DNA of 64,000 nucleotides, taken from Oscillospiraceae bacterium. Lineage in GTDB: Bacteria; Bacillota; Clostridia; Oscillospirales; Acutalibacteraceae. The notes under the pieces are model-generated. The model saw only the letters and a program-made list of their open reading frames with translations, was not told the DNA's origin and made no database searches. Below are positions 43,569 to 52,278 of this stretch, piece by piece. Position 1 is the stretch's first letter, and the number at the start of each line of letters is the position of its first letter. The position numbers and the translations under genes were made by a program. The stretch covers positions 105,655 to 169,654 of the forward strand of contig SVOL01000002.1 of the NCBI GenBank assembly GCA_015066395.1, given 5' to 3'.

Positions 43569-43650
43569 GGTTTCACAGCGACGGTGATAGCCGTCGTGAA
43601 CGCGAATGCGTTCAATAAAAATTGCAGATTTTTTTCTGTGAAACCTTTTT
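43569..43650. other. Three-way-junction RNA-like element
   Basis: A closing stem GGTTTCACAG/CTGTGAAACC (43569-43578 with 43636-43645) encloses two hairpins: CGACGG/CCGTCG (43579-43596) and GAACGC/GCGTTC (43598-43613). On the plus strand TTTTT follows at once, as in a terminator-ended RNA. On the minus strand it would lie in the leader of the metallopeptidase gene. Function unknown. Confidence 0.5.
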
Positions 43651-43704
43651 AATAATTTCAATTTCGCAAAAAGCATCGGCTTTAACATTACTCATTATAA
43701 CACA

Positions 43705-43735
43705 AAAGCCGCAAGGGTTCAATTCCTGCGGCTTT
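43705..43735 (-). terminator. Terminator of serC
   Basis: Arms AAAGCCGCA (43705-43713) and TGCGGCTTT (43727-43735) pair just downstream of the serC stop, with TTGTG after the stem on the minus strand. Confidence 0.7.
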
Positions 43736-43749
43736 CAGCATTTTGAGAA

Positions 43750-44838
43750 TTACATATTTGCGGCTTCGAACTCTTTAAGGAAGTTAACGAGCTTTTCTAC
43801 ACCCTCGTAAGGCATAGCGTTGTAAATAGAAGCGCGCATACCGCCAACCGAGCGGTGGCCTTTAAGATTAGCCATTCCGTTGGCACCCGACTCCTTAACG
43901 AACTTAGCATTGATCTCATCATCCTCGGCACGGAAGGTAACGTTCATCATCGAACGGCACTGAGGATTTACGGGATTCTTAAAGAGCTTGCTGCCCTCAA
44001 GATAATCATAAAGGATCTTTGCCTTCTTCTCGTTCATAGCCTTCATTGCGGTGAGACCGCCGATCTCCTTGATCCACTCAAGCACGAGCTTGCAGATATA
44101 AATGGGCCAGCACGGAGGAGTGTTATACATCGACTCGTTATCAGCCATTACCTTGTAACTGCAAACGGTGGGAACAAATGCGGGCAGATCATCACGGATA
44201 AGGTCCTCGCGAACGATGACAATGGTAAGACCTGCAGGAGCAACGTTCTTCTGAGCACCGGCGTAGATAAGGCCGAACTTCGAAACATCAACAGGCTCAG
44301 ACAAAATGCAGGAGCTCATATCGGCAACCAGCGGAACATCACCGGTGTCGGGAATGTAATCCCACTTTGTACCGAAAATGGTATTGTTAAAGCAGATGTG
44401 AACATAGTCAGCGTTAGGAGTGAGTTTAAGTTCCTCCTGGCGGGGAATACGTGTGAAGTTCTCATCCTTGGTAGTAGCGGCAAGATTGATCTTATCGCTG
44501 TACTTCAAAGCTTCCTTATAAGCCTTGCCCGAGAACTGACCGGTGACGATATAATCGGCAACACCGGTTCTTAAAAGGTTCATGGGAACCGATGCAAACT
44601 GCATCGAAGCACCACCCTGAAGGAACAATACCTTGTAGTTTTCGGGGATCTCCATAACCTCGCGGAGAAGAGCCTCTGCATCCTTGATAATTGCATCATA
44701 GACCTTGGAGCGATGGCTCATTTCCATAACGCTCATGCCCGAGCCGCCGTAATTCATCAAATCGTCTCTCGACTTTTCGAGAACGGCCAAAGGCAACATT
44801 GAAGGACCTGCGGAGAAATTGTAAATACGATCGTACAT
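43750..44838 (-). CDS. serC: Phosphoserine aminotransferase
   Basis: The 362-residue class V PLP aminotransferase makes 3-phosphoserine in serine synthesis. It begins YNFSAGPSMLPLAVLE and contains GMSVMEMSHRSK, FLQGGASMQFASVPMNL, the PLP-lysine region FGLIYAGAQKNVAPAG and HRSVGGMRASIYNAM near the end. Length fits the family. The other serine genes (serA, serB) are not adjacent. Confidence 0.95.
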   Translation of the reverse strand: MYDRIYNFSAGPSMLPLAVLEKSRDDLMNYGGSGMSVMEMSHRSKVYDAIIKDAEALLREVMEIPENYKVLFLQGGASMQFASVPMNLLRTGVADYIVTGQFSGKAYKEALKYSDKINLAATTKDENFTRIPRQEELKLTPNADYVHICFNNTIFGTKWDYIPDTGDVPLVADMSSCILSEPVDVSKFGLIYAGAQKNVAPAGLTIVIVREDLIRDDLPAFVPTVCSYKVMADNESMYNTPPCWPIYICKLVLEWIKEIGGLTAMKAMNEKKAKILYDYLEGSKLFKNPVNPQCRSMMNVTFRAEDDEINAKFVKESGANGMANLKGHRSVGGMRASIYNAMPYEGVEKLVNFLKEFEAANM

Positions 44839-44959
44839 TTAAATCACCTTTTCTTAAAGTTTAAAATTCCTGTTATAATACGCCATAAATTTTGGCTTGA
44901 TGCACTTTCTTCGACTTTGTCAAATTATTCACAAAGTTTTCTCTAAATGCATTGTATTT

Positions 44960-44988
44960 ATAATACTATATTGTCATATATTTGTCAA
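44960..44988 (-). promoter_or_regulatory. Promoter of serC
   Basis: TTGACA (44983-44988) and TATTAT (44960-44965) are 17 bp apart on the minus strand; the leader is about 115 nt with no T-box signature. Confidence 0.65.
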
Positions 44989-45058
44989 TCATTTACATAA
45001 AATAATAATTAGTTTACATAATCCTATTAGTGCGGCATCATAATCCGCTGTTCATCAA

Positions 45059-45092
45059 TAAAAACGGGAAGGGTCTCCCCCTTCCCGTTTTT
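45059..45092 (-). terminator. Terminator after the Cys-rich protein gene
   Basis: A stem of about 13-14 bp with AAAACGGGAAGGG and CCCTTCCCGTTTT arms around a 5-nt loop, ending two bases before the stop codon of the minus-strand gene. Confidence 0.85.
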
Positions 45093-45093
45093 A

Positions 45094-45927
45094 TCAGTCG
45101 TCTCCGTTTTCGTCACAGTCGCAAGAATCGTCACAACCACAGCCGCCCGAAACATCGCAGGGTCTCGGCGGGAAGAAATCATCAGTCGGGAACTTGATGC
45201 GACGGAAAACATCGCAGGGACTGTCGGTCGTATCGTCGCACTGCTTTTCAGGGATGCAGAAATCATAGACCGGTACGAGCATCTGAACATTTCTGATAAG
45301 CTGAACAACAGTAAACAATCCTAAAGTCACAAGCACGCTCTGTCTGCTCTGAGAGGTCTCGATCTCGCCTCCTAAAGCATCGCAAGCACAATCGGGAATA
45401 ACGCTCGGCAGGTCGCAAAAACCGCCGTTCTGGCTGATCCTTGCCGACAAAGCCACAGGGTCGACCACCTGCACTACACACTTGGGACCGTTGTTGGCGA
45501 GCGTAGTTTTTCTTCCTCTCTCGTCGCATCGTCCCGTGCTCGAAAAGGTCTTGACGTTACCGTCTGATCCGTAAAGAATGGCTTTCTTATTATAGAAGCA
45601 CAGTCCGTGAACCGTTTCGGGACAGGTGCCCGGAACGCTGACAAGGTCGATGTCGACCATAAACACAAAGCTCAGGTCGCATGAATAAAATCCTCGGTTG
45701 AATGTGACAGGCTCGACATCAACAGAGACGTCGATCACCTTTGCGGAGCGGATCCTTACGCTCATTGCACCGTCAACCTTTTGCTGATCGCAGCGCGAGA
45801 AATAACATTTCATATCCGTGATGCAATCGCGGTCACAGCACGAATCGTATACCCTGCCGGCATCGATACACACAGCCTCATTAAAGGATGACGAATTTGT
45901 GGGGCAGTTCTGCCTTACATCTGCCAT
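45094..45927 (-). CDS. Conserved Cys-rich protein, possibly spore-associated
   Basis: The 277-residue protein has no signal peptide. It begins MADVRQNCPTNSSSFNEAVC and has about 24 cysteines, including CCDRDC, a C-terminal CGCDDSCDCDENG cluster and a central beta-rich domain (VRIRSAKVIDVSVDVEPVTF). I recall similar unnamed proteins in many Clostridia. The composition resembles spore-coat or exosporium proteins, but nothing here shows that directly. AGGATT precedes the start; it is a single-gene unit. Confidence 0.7.
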   Translation of the reverse strand: MADVRQNCPTNSSSFNEAVCIDAGRVYDSCCDRDCITDMKCYFSRCDQQKVDGAMSVRIRSAKVIDVSVDVEPVTFNRGFYSCDLSFVFMVDIDLVSVPGTCPETVHGLCFYNKKAILYGSDGNVKTFSSTGRCDERGRKTTLANNGPKCVVQVVDPVALSARISQNGGFCDLPSVIPDCACDALGGEIETSQSRQSVLVTLGLFTVVQLIRNVQMLVPVYDFCIPEKQCDDTTDSPCDVFRRIKFPTDDFFPPRPCDVSGGCGCDDSCDCDENGDD

Positions 45928-46060
45928 AAATAATCCTCCAAGTTTAGATTAGCCAAGTTCCAAGCCCGCAATGTGCTATGTAGCGGAATAAGAACTTTAA
46001 CTTCTCTAACATTTTATTCCAAAAGACTTACTTTGTGACAGCGAAATAGTGTTAAAACCT

Positions 46061-46089
46061 TTGACAAACCGATACTTATATATTAAAAT
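46061..46089 (+). promoter_or_regulatory. Promoter of uppP-coaX
   Basis: TTGACA (46061-46066) and TAAAAT (46084-46089) are 17 bp apart. The -10 overlaps the first in-frame ATG (46088), which excludes that ATG as a start if this promoter is used. Confidence 0.65.
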
Positions 46090-46111
46090 GAAGAAAAGGT
46101 GTGTGATCATT

Positions 46112-46957
46112 TTGATAATTAACATAATTAAGACCATAATCTACGGCATAATTGAAGGTATCACCGAATGGTTGCCCATCAGCAGTACGGGACATTTGAT
46201 ACTGTTTGAGGAGCTGTTCTGGAAAAATGCCAACGAGTCTTTTTTTGAAATGTTCCGAGTTGTCATTCAGTTGGGTGCAATTTTGGCGGTAATCGTTTGT
46301 TTCTTCAATAAATTAAATCCCTTCTCACCATCAAAAGATAAGTTGGCAAAAAAGGAAACGTGGGAAATGTGGCTTAAAGTCATTATCGCCTGCCTTCCTG
46401 CCGCAGTGATCGGACTGCCGTTTGACGACAAATTGGATGCCATCTTTTATAACTTTATCACAGTTGCAATCACTCTTATTGTATACGGTATTGCATTTAT
46501 AGCACTCGAATCGGCAAAACGACCCGAGCCGAAGATCACGGATATCAGCACGCTCTCCTATAAGACCGCATTGCTCATCGGTGCTTTCCAGTTGTTGGCT
46601 TTAATTCCCGGCACATCACGCTCCGGTGTCACGATTTTAAGTGCAATGCTTCTCGGCTGTTCGAGAACCGTTGCCGCCGAGTTTTCATTCTTCCTTGCCA
46701 TCCCCGTTATGTTCGGCGCAAGCCTTTTGAAATGCGCAAAGTATGCGAAGGACATTATAGACGGCGAGATCGTAATGATAACCTTAAACGAAGGCATTAT
46801 TCTTCTCGTTGGCCTTGTCGTCGCCTTCTTGGTATCACTTTTTGCTATCAAATTCCTTATGGGATACGTCAAAAAACGTGATTTCAAGCCGTTCGGATAT
46901 TACCGCATCGTTTTAGGCATAATACTTTTGGTCTATTTCTTCATAGAAAGGATGTAA
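46112..46957 (+). CDS. uppP: Undecaprenyl-diphosphatase (BacA type)
   Basis: The ~281-residue membrane protein recycles undecaprenyl diphosphate to the monophosphate carrier for wall synthesis and can give bacitracin resistance. It has [17 protein letters not shown] near the start and [17 protein letters not shown], the two active-site segments. I prefer the TTG at 46112 (MIINIIKT) with AAAAGGTG at 46094-46101; the GTG at 46103 and ATG at 46088 are alternatives. coaX follows after 3 nt. Confidence 0.93.
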   Translation: MIINIIKTIIYGIIEGITEWLPISSTGHLILFEELFWKNANESFFEMFRVVIQLGAILAVIVCFFNKLNPFSPSKDKLAKKETWEMWLKVIIACLPAAVIGLPFDDKLDAIFYNFITVAITLIVYGIAFIALESAKRPEPKITDISTLSYKTALLIGAFQLLALIPGTSRSGVTILSAMLLGCSRTVAAEFSFFLAIPVMFGASLLKCAKYAKDIIDGEIVMITLNEGIILLVGLVVAFLVSLFAIKFLMGYVKKRDFKPFGYYRIVLGIILLVYFFIERM

Positions 46958-46960
46958 GCC

Positions 46961-47725
46961 TTGCTTATTTGTTTTGATATTGGTAACACCAACATTACTT
47001 TGGGTGGGTTTTTAGGTAGTGAACTCAAATTCACAGCGCGACTTGCTACCGACCATCACCGTACTGCCGATCAATATGCAGTTGAAATAAAGGATATTTT
47101 AAGCCTTTATGATATCGAAAAAAACGATGTTTCAGCCGCGGCGATTTGCTCGGTCGTGCCGACCGTTTGTGCGGCTGTTGAAAGGGCTATAGTCAAACTT
47201 TTCGGCATCAGCCCGATGGTCTTGGGACCGGGTGTCAAAACGGGACTGAACATCAAGATCGACAACCCTGCTCAGTTGGGTGCCGACCTTGCCGCAGGTG
47301 CAGTCGGAGCGTTGGCGAAATACCCCTGCCCTTCGATTATCATCGACTTGGGCACCGCAACCACCATCAGCGTCATCGGTAAAAACGGCGAGTTTTTAGG
47401 CGGCGCTATCGCCGCAGGCATCAAACTGACTTTGGAAGCACTGGCCTCACGTACCGCTCAGTTACCTATGGTCAACATCAAGGCTCCGAAAAATGTTATC
47501 GGCACTAACACCGCCGACAGTATGACTTCGGGACTTATCATCGGCGCCGCCGCCATGATCGACGGTATGATCGAGCGCATAGAAGACGAATTGAAAGAGT
47601 CCGCCACGGTAGTTGCCACAGGCGGTTTATCACCCGAAGTTATCAAGCAATGCCGTCACTCTATCATACACGACGACAACCTGCTTTTAGACGGATTGAG
47701 GATAATCTATAATAAAAATAAATGA
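46961..47725 (+). CDS. coaX: Type III pantothenate kinase
   Basis: The 254-residue ASKHA-fold kinase phosphorylates pantothenate, the first step to coenzyme A. It starts LICFDIGNTNITLGGF (phosphate loop), and has GADLAAGAVGA, IIDLGTATTISVI and GGAIAAGIKLTLEAL. The start is TTG at 46961 with AAGGAT 7 nt upstream. It follows uppP directly and precedes a probable pantothenate transporter subunit. Confidence 0.93.
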   Translation: MLICFDIGNTNITLGGFLGSELKFTARLATDHHRTADQYAVEIKDILSLYDIEKNDVSAAAICSVVPTVCAAVERAIVKLFGISPMVLGPGVKTGLNIKIDNPAQLGADLAAGAVGALAKYPCPSIIIDLGTATTISVIGKNGEFLGGAIAAGIKLTLEALASRTAQLPMVNIKAPKNVIGTNTADSMTSGLIIGAAAMIDGMIERIEDELKESATVVATGGLSPEVIKQCRHSIIHDDNLLLDGLRIIYNKNK

Positions 47726-47862
47726 CTTAACGCTCATTCAAGTGAAACACGACCGCATTACTTTTGAATGCAGGCCGATAGTTTTGCTTTAATGATATAT
47801 CAAAAGCGCTGTATCACTGCCGACAACGGCAAATTATGTGAACAGCAGCAGGAGGAATTTTT

Positions 47863-48465
47863 ATGAAAAAACAATCATTGTTCAAACTCGTGTTAATTGC
47901 ACTTTATATTGCAATTATCTTCGTTTTGAACGGCACACCATTAGGCTATATCCCTACGCCTACAGGAATTAACGCAACCACCGTTTTCCTGCCGGTCGTT
48001 TTTGCCGCCGTCACGTTAGGTCCATGGGCAGGCGGTATAATGGGATTTGTTTTCGGACTCACGAGCTTTATACAGTGCTTTGGTCTCGGTGCTGTCGTTG
48101 ATCCTATCGCCGCCACACTTTTCGCAGAAAGCCCTGTGCTTTACTCCGTCATGTGCTTTGTACCGAGAATATTGATGGGTATAGGTGTCGGTTTTATTTT
48201 CAAATGGCTTAATAAAATCGATAAAACCAAACTTCTGTCCTACTCCGCAGCCTCTGTAAGTGCGGTTGTTTTAAATACCACTCTGTTTTTGACTGCCTTT
48301 AATCTCTTCTTTTCAGACACCGCATTTTCCGGCAAAACAGTTAAAGCAATTTTGAGTGCCGTTATTACATACAACGGTATCATTGAAATGATAATCGCAG
48401 TAGTCATTGGAACGGCCATTAGCAAGGCTTTGGTAGCAGCAATGAAACGCTATAAAATTCACTAA
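47863..48465 (+). CDS. ECF transporter S component, probably pantothenate (PanT-like)
   Basis: The 200-residue, six-helix protein starts after AGGAGGAATTTTT. GYIPTPTGINATTVFLPVV and GPWAGGIMGFVFGLTSF match energy-coupling-factor S components of the PanT type. S components bind one vitamin and share an EcfAAT motor encoded elsewhere. The neighbouring pantothenate kinase gene supports pantothenate as substrate, which is inference. The 137-bp gap before it contains no recognised riboswitch. Confidence 0.8.
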   Translation: MKKQSLFKLVLIALYIAIIFVLNGTPLGYIPTPTGINATTVFLPVVFAAVTLGPWAGGIMGFVFGLTSFIQCFGLGAVVDPIAATLFAESPVLYSVMCFVPRILMGIGVGFIFKWLNKIDKTKLLSYSAASVSAVVLNTTLFLTAFNLFFSDTAFSGKTVKAILSAVITYNGIIEMIIAVVIGTAISKALVAAMKRYKIH

Positions 48466-48504
48466 ATAAATGTTTTTGCCGCGACAATAATCGCCATATA
48501 AAGC

Positions 48505-48532
48505 AAGCACCGCAGTGTCCACTGCGGTGCTT
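48505..48532. terminator. Bidirectional terminator between panT-like and mrp-like genes
   Basis: A 13-bp perfect stem (48505-48517 with 48520-48532) with a minimal TC loop and T run. Confidence 0.85.
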
Positions 48533-48541
48533 TTGATTTTC

Positions 48542-49390
48542 TTATTTAACTGCTTTTTCGATCGAGTCGGCGGCGGGCTGGAGATAATCAACGGCAAACC
48601 GTTCAAATTCGCCCACGTTGCAAAGAGCGGTGAGCTCGGGGTCTATAGGCATACGACCAAGCGGCAACAACTGCATATCACCGCAAAGCTCCTCAAATTG
48701 GCTTTCACCGAAAATGTTGATAGCCTTGCCGCAATCGGGACACTTGACGTAGCTCATATTCTCGACCATACCGAGCACGGGAATGTTCATCAAACTCGCC
48801 ATATTGCAGGCTTTCTTGACTATCAATGAAACCAGATCCTGCGGAGTGGTAACAATAACTGCACCGTCGATCGGCAAAGACTGATAAACAGTCAGCGGAA
48901 CATCGCCGGTACCGGGAGGCATATCGACAAACATATAGTCTACATCACCCCAGTAAACGTCGGTCCAGAACTGCTTGACCGCACCTGCCAAAACAGGTCC
49001 GCGCCACACAACGGGAGCATCGGGACTGTCAAGCAGAAGGTTGCAGGACATTATCTTAATGCCGTTGGCAGTCTCCTCCGGCAAAATACCCTTATCGTTC
49101 ATCTTCGCTCTCGAATTGATGCCGAACATTTTAGGAATAGACGGACCTGTGATGTCGGCATCAAGAATGCCGACCTTATAGCCCTTGCGGTTCAAAAGCA
49201 CCGCCAGCATCGCGGTAACCATCGACTTGCCAACACCGCCTTTACCGCTGACAACACCGATAACGTGCTTTACGGAGCTGTACTGATTCAAGGCTTCGTG
49301 CATATCCTGCGGTTCGTGCGCCTTGGCACTTGCACAACTGCTACAATCGCCAGTGCAGCTTGTATCATTACATTTTCTCTCTTCTGCCAT
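48542..49390 (-). CDS. Mrp/NBP35-type P-loop ATPase, Fe-S carrier
   Basis: The 282-residue protein has an N-terminal Cys motif (CNDTSCTGDCSSC), the deviant Walker A GVVSGKGGVGKSMVTAML, FVDMPPGTGDVPLT and a C-terminal KCPDCGK pair that binds a bridging Fe-S cluster in the ApbC/Mrp family. It acts in Fe-S cluster transfer. The start at 49390 follows GGAGGT. Just upstream are a TGTGGGT/ACCCACA hairpin (49411-49427) and an AAGCCGTGA/TCACGGCTT hairpin (49434-49461) that probably ends the preceding gene. Confidence 0.9.
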   Translation of the reverse strand: MAEERKCNDTSCTGDCSSCASAKAHEPQDMHEALNQYSSVKHVIGVVSGKGGVGKSMVTAMLAVLLNRKGYKVGILDADITGPSIPKMFGINSRAKMNDKGILPEETANGIKIMSCNLLLDSPDAPVVWRGPVLAGAVKQFWTDVYWGDVDYMFVDMPPGTGDVPLTVYQSLPIDGAVIVTTPQDLVSLIVKKACNMASLMNIPVLGMVENMSYVKCPDCGKAINIFGESQFEELCGDMQLLPLGRMPIDPELTALCNVGEFERFAVDYLQPAADSIEKAVK

Positions 49391-49470
49391 TTTAAAATTA
49401 CCTCCAATTTTGTGGGTCAAACCCACATATCTGAAGCCGTGAAACGAGAGTCTCACGGCTTTAAATCCAA

Positions 49471-50430
49471 TTATTCTGCAGTATCCGACGAATCACTGCC
49501 GTCTTCGCCCTCGACCTCACCCGAAAGAGCGGCCAACAACTGAAAATCGGCCAAAGACATTTCCTTTAAAGGCTCCTCTTCCGCCGACGGTAAAACTATG
49601 TTCGCATCGTGCTTCACTTCGGTCACGTTATAGTCATACTCAAACAGCACAGAAAGGCTGGCCTCGGCCGTTTTTACTTCGGTGGTGGGTACACCTGACT
49701 CCGCATTATCGGGATCAATATCATTCACCTGAACAGTATAATCATAGGTGAAGTCGTAAGTAACAGTCTGTGTCTCCAATCGTCCGTTGGCATCAATTAT
49801 TCCGCTGACCTTAAGAGCTTTAGCCTTAACATTACTGAGCTTCGACACCTGACTTCCGATGATCTCCTCGAAGTCACCGGGAAGCTTATCAACGGGATAC
49901 AAGATCACAAACCCGTAACCGCCGCCGCTCGTATTGACGATCTTAGTGTTTACAGGATTGATGAGCGAAGCATCGTACACCGTCACGGTCTTTATAAGAT
50001 CATTAAAATACTTATTTGTCTCATAACCCGAGGTAATATTATAGGTCGCACCTGCGGTTGCACCGTAAACAACTGTTCCGTCGGTGTAAAGATACAAGGT
50101 GGAATCCACAGCCTCGTTCTTTACCGTGGTTTTGTTATAGACCTTTAAAGCGTCGCCCTTTAAAAACTTAAAGTCTGTACCGCCGACCGATTTTACGGTC
50201 TTACCCTCGGCATTAACCGTGAGAGTGACCTCACTTTTAAACCTTAAGGCCGTAGCGGAGTTCAAGGCCTTTTCGGTAGTGACATAAGCATTATTGACAG
50301 TATCGACAGCGTTTATGTCAATACCGCCGATATCACTGACAGTACCCGCTCCGGTTTCCTTTGCCCTTTTGCAACCCGCAAAGGAAAAAAGCAAAGCGAG
50401 ACTCAAGACAATACAAAATATTTTTTTCAT
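49471..50430 (-). CDS. Lipoprotein, unknown
   Basis: The 319-residue protein starts at 50430 and has a lipoprotein signal (LALLFSFAGC, Cys at about residue 20). The mature part is beta-rich and resembles outer-face lipoproteins of the LppX/LolA-like kind (repeated strands such as LRFKSEVTLTVNAEGKTV and KVYNKTTVKNEAVDSTLYLYTDG) and ends in an acidic tail. No enzymatic motif. It is divergent from gltX. Confidence 0.75.
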   Translation of the reverse strand: MKKIFCIVLSLALLFSFAGCKRAKETGAGTVSDIGGIDINAVDTVNNAYVTTEKALNSATALRFKSEVTLTVNAEGKTVKSVGGTDFKFLKGDALKVYNKTTVKNEAVDSTLYLYTDGTVVYGATAGATYNITSGYETNKYFNDLIKTVTVYDASLINPVNTKIVNTSGGGYGFVILYPVDKLPGDFEEIIGSQVSKLSNVKAKALKVSGIIDANGRLETQTVTYDFTYDYTVQVNDIDPDNAESGVPTTEVKTAEASLSVLFEYDYNVTEVKHDANIVLPSAEEEPLKEMSLADFQLLAALSGEVEGEDGSDSSDTAE

Positions 50431-50470
50431 ATTATTCCCCATTCTGCAAAGGACTCGCCCTTACATAACG

Positions 50471-50499
50471 AGTATAGCACACTCCGCACCAAAAAACAA
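50471..50499 (-). promoter_or_regulatory. Promoter of the lipoprotein gene
   Basis: TTGTTT (50494-50499) and TATACT (50471-50476) are 17 bp apart on the minus strand. Confidence 0.5.
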
Positions 50500-50531
50500 C
50501 AGAAATATCTGTTAAAATTTGAAGAAAACAG

Positions 50532-50560
50532 TTGTAATTACGTTTAAAATCTGCGATAAT
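50532..50560 (+). promoter_or_regulatory. Promoter of gltX-glnS-nif3
   Basis: TTGTAA (50532-50537) and GATAAT (50555-50560) are 17 bp apart; the leader is about 30 nt. Confidence 0.55.
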
Positions 50561-50595
50561 ATACAATGTATATATTAGTCACAGCGAGGTAATTT

Positions 50596-52254
50596 ATGGA
50601 CAACTTTAAAAATATGGCGGATCTGCTTCTGCCCAACATTACAAAAACACCGGATTTTTACGAGCAAATGTACAAACCCCGTAACCTGCCCGAAGGTGCA
50701 AGAGTTACACGAGTTGCTCCGAGTCCTACGGGATATTTGCATTTGGGTACCCTTTTTGTATCGCTTATCAACCGACTTGTAGCCGACTCGACCGGCGGTG
50801 TGTTCTTCACCCGAATTGAGGACACCGACAAGAAAAGAGAGGTCGAGGGCGGAATTGCCGATATAATCAACGGATTAAAGCGTTTTGGCATCTCTATTGA
50901 CGAAGGCTTTGTCGAGCCGACAGTAGAACAGGGTGACTACGGTCCTTATCAGCAGTCAAAACGTGCCGAGATATATCAGACCTATGCCAAATCACTTATC
51001 GAACAGGGTCTGGCTTACCCTTGCTTCTGCACCGAAGAGGATCTTTCCAAAGTCCGCGAACAGCAAGAGGCTTTAAAGGTTCGCACAGGCTACCACGGTG
51101 AGTGGGCAAAGCACCGCGACATCACCTACGAAGAGGCAAAGGCTCTTATAGACGAGGGCAGGCCCTTCGTTGTCCGTTTGCGCTCACCCGGAAGCGAAGA
51201 AAACAAAGTGGTTTTTGAGGACGGCATCAAGGGTAAGATCGAGATGCCCGAAAACGACGAGGATTTCGTTATCTTGAAGTCCGACGGCATTCCTACCTAT
51301 CACTTCGCCCACGCAGTCGATGACCACTTGATGGGCACTACCCACGTTATGCGCGGTGACGAATGGATCTCCTCCGTTCCGAAGCACATTCAGTTGTTCC
51401 GTCTGCTCGGCTTCAAGGTTCCGAAGTTCGTTCATATTTCGCCTATTATGAAGCTTGACAACGGCACAAAGCGTAAGATCTCCAAGCGTAAGGACCCCGA
51501 AGCTGCCGTTCATTTCTTTGCTGAAGAGGGTTATCCCACAAGCAGCGTTATCGAGTATCTTATGACCATCGCGGCCAGCGATTTTGAGGATTGGAGAAGA
51601 GCCAACCCGCAGGAAGACTACAAGAAGTTTAAGTTCAACATTAAAAAGATGAGTGCGTCGGGTGCGTTGTTTGATACCGATAAACTCAATGACGTTTCTA
51701 AGACCGTCATCAGCCGTATGAACTCCGAGACTGTCGTCAACTTCCTTTTAGATTGGGCAAAAGAGTTCAGTCCCCGATTCTTCGAGGTCATCTCTAAAGA
51801 CACAGAGTATGCACAAAAAGTGTTCAGCATCGACCGTGACACTCCGAAACCGAGGAAGGACATCATCAAATGGAGCGACGCCGAAAACTACTGCTCATAC
51901 TTCTATGACGAGCTTTTCACTCCCTGCTACTCGTTGCCTGAGCACATTTCTAAAGAAAATGCGGTCAAGATACTTACTGCTTATAAAGAAGCGTATAATC
52001 CCAACGAGGACAAGCAACAATGGTTTGAGACTATTAAGAGCGTCTGCCCTGCCGCAGGCTTTGCAACCGATACCAAAGAGTACAAGCAAAACCCCGAAGC
52101 TTACAACGGCAACCCCGGCGATGCTTCTACCATTATACGTGTTGCCGTAACCGGCAGGACCAACACTCCCGACCTTTGCAGTATTATGCAGGTCTTAGGT
52201 ATTGAGAGAACGCTTGCACGAATCAATGCGGCAATCGAAGAATATTCAAAATAA
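50596..52254 (+). CDS. gltX: Glutamyl-tRNA synthetase
   Basis: The 552-residue class I synthetase has APSPTGYLHLGT (HIGH-type signature), RIEDTDKKREVEGG, FAHAVDDHLMGTTHVMRGDEW and KRKISKRKDPE (KMSKS-type). A C-terminal helical anticodon-binding part follows. It charges tRNA-Glu. The length is greater than usual (about 470-500), partly from a ~40-residue N-terminal extension before the HIGH region. First gene of a gltX-glnS-nif3 unit; 24 nt to glnS. Confidence 0.93.
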   Translation: MDNFKNMADLLLPNITKTPDFYEQMYKPRNLPEGARVTRVAPSPTGYLHLGTLFVSLINRLVADSTGGVFFTRIEDTDKKREVEGGIADIINGLKRFGISIDEGFVEPTVEQGDYGPYQQSKRAEIYQTYAKSLIEQGLAYPCFCTEEDLSKVREQQEALKVRTGYHGEWAKHRDITYEEAKALIDEGRPFVVRLRSPGSEENKVVFEDGIKGKIEMPENDEDFVILKSDGIPTYHFAHAVDDHLMGTTHVMRGDEWISSVPKHIQLFRLLGFKVPKFVHISPIMKLDNGTKRKISKRKDPEAAVHFFAEEGYPTSSVIEYLMTIAASDFEDWRRANPQEDYKKFKFNIKKMSASGALFDTDKLNDVSKTVISRMNSETVVNFLLDWAKEFSPRFFEVISKDTEYAQKVFSIDRDTPKPRKDIIKWSDAENYCSYFYDELFTPCYSLPEHISKENAVKILTAYKEAYNPNEDKQQWFETIKSVCPAAGFATDTKEYKQNPEAYNGNPGDASTIIRVAVTGRTNTPDLCSIMQVLGIERTLARINAAIEEYSK

Positions 52255-52278
52255 CAGTTTTATTTCGAGGAGAAAACA

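Noticed and set aside
44839..44959. Serine-specific T-box before serC
   Set aside because: No AGAGA or GGTGGNACCGCG-type element is present in the leader.
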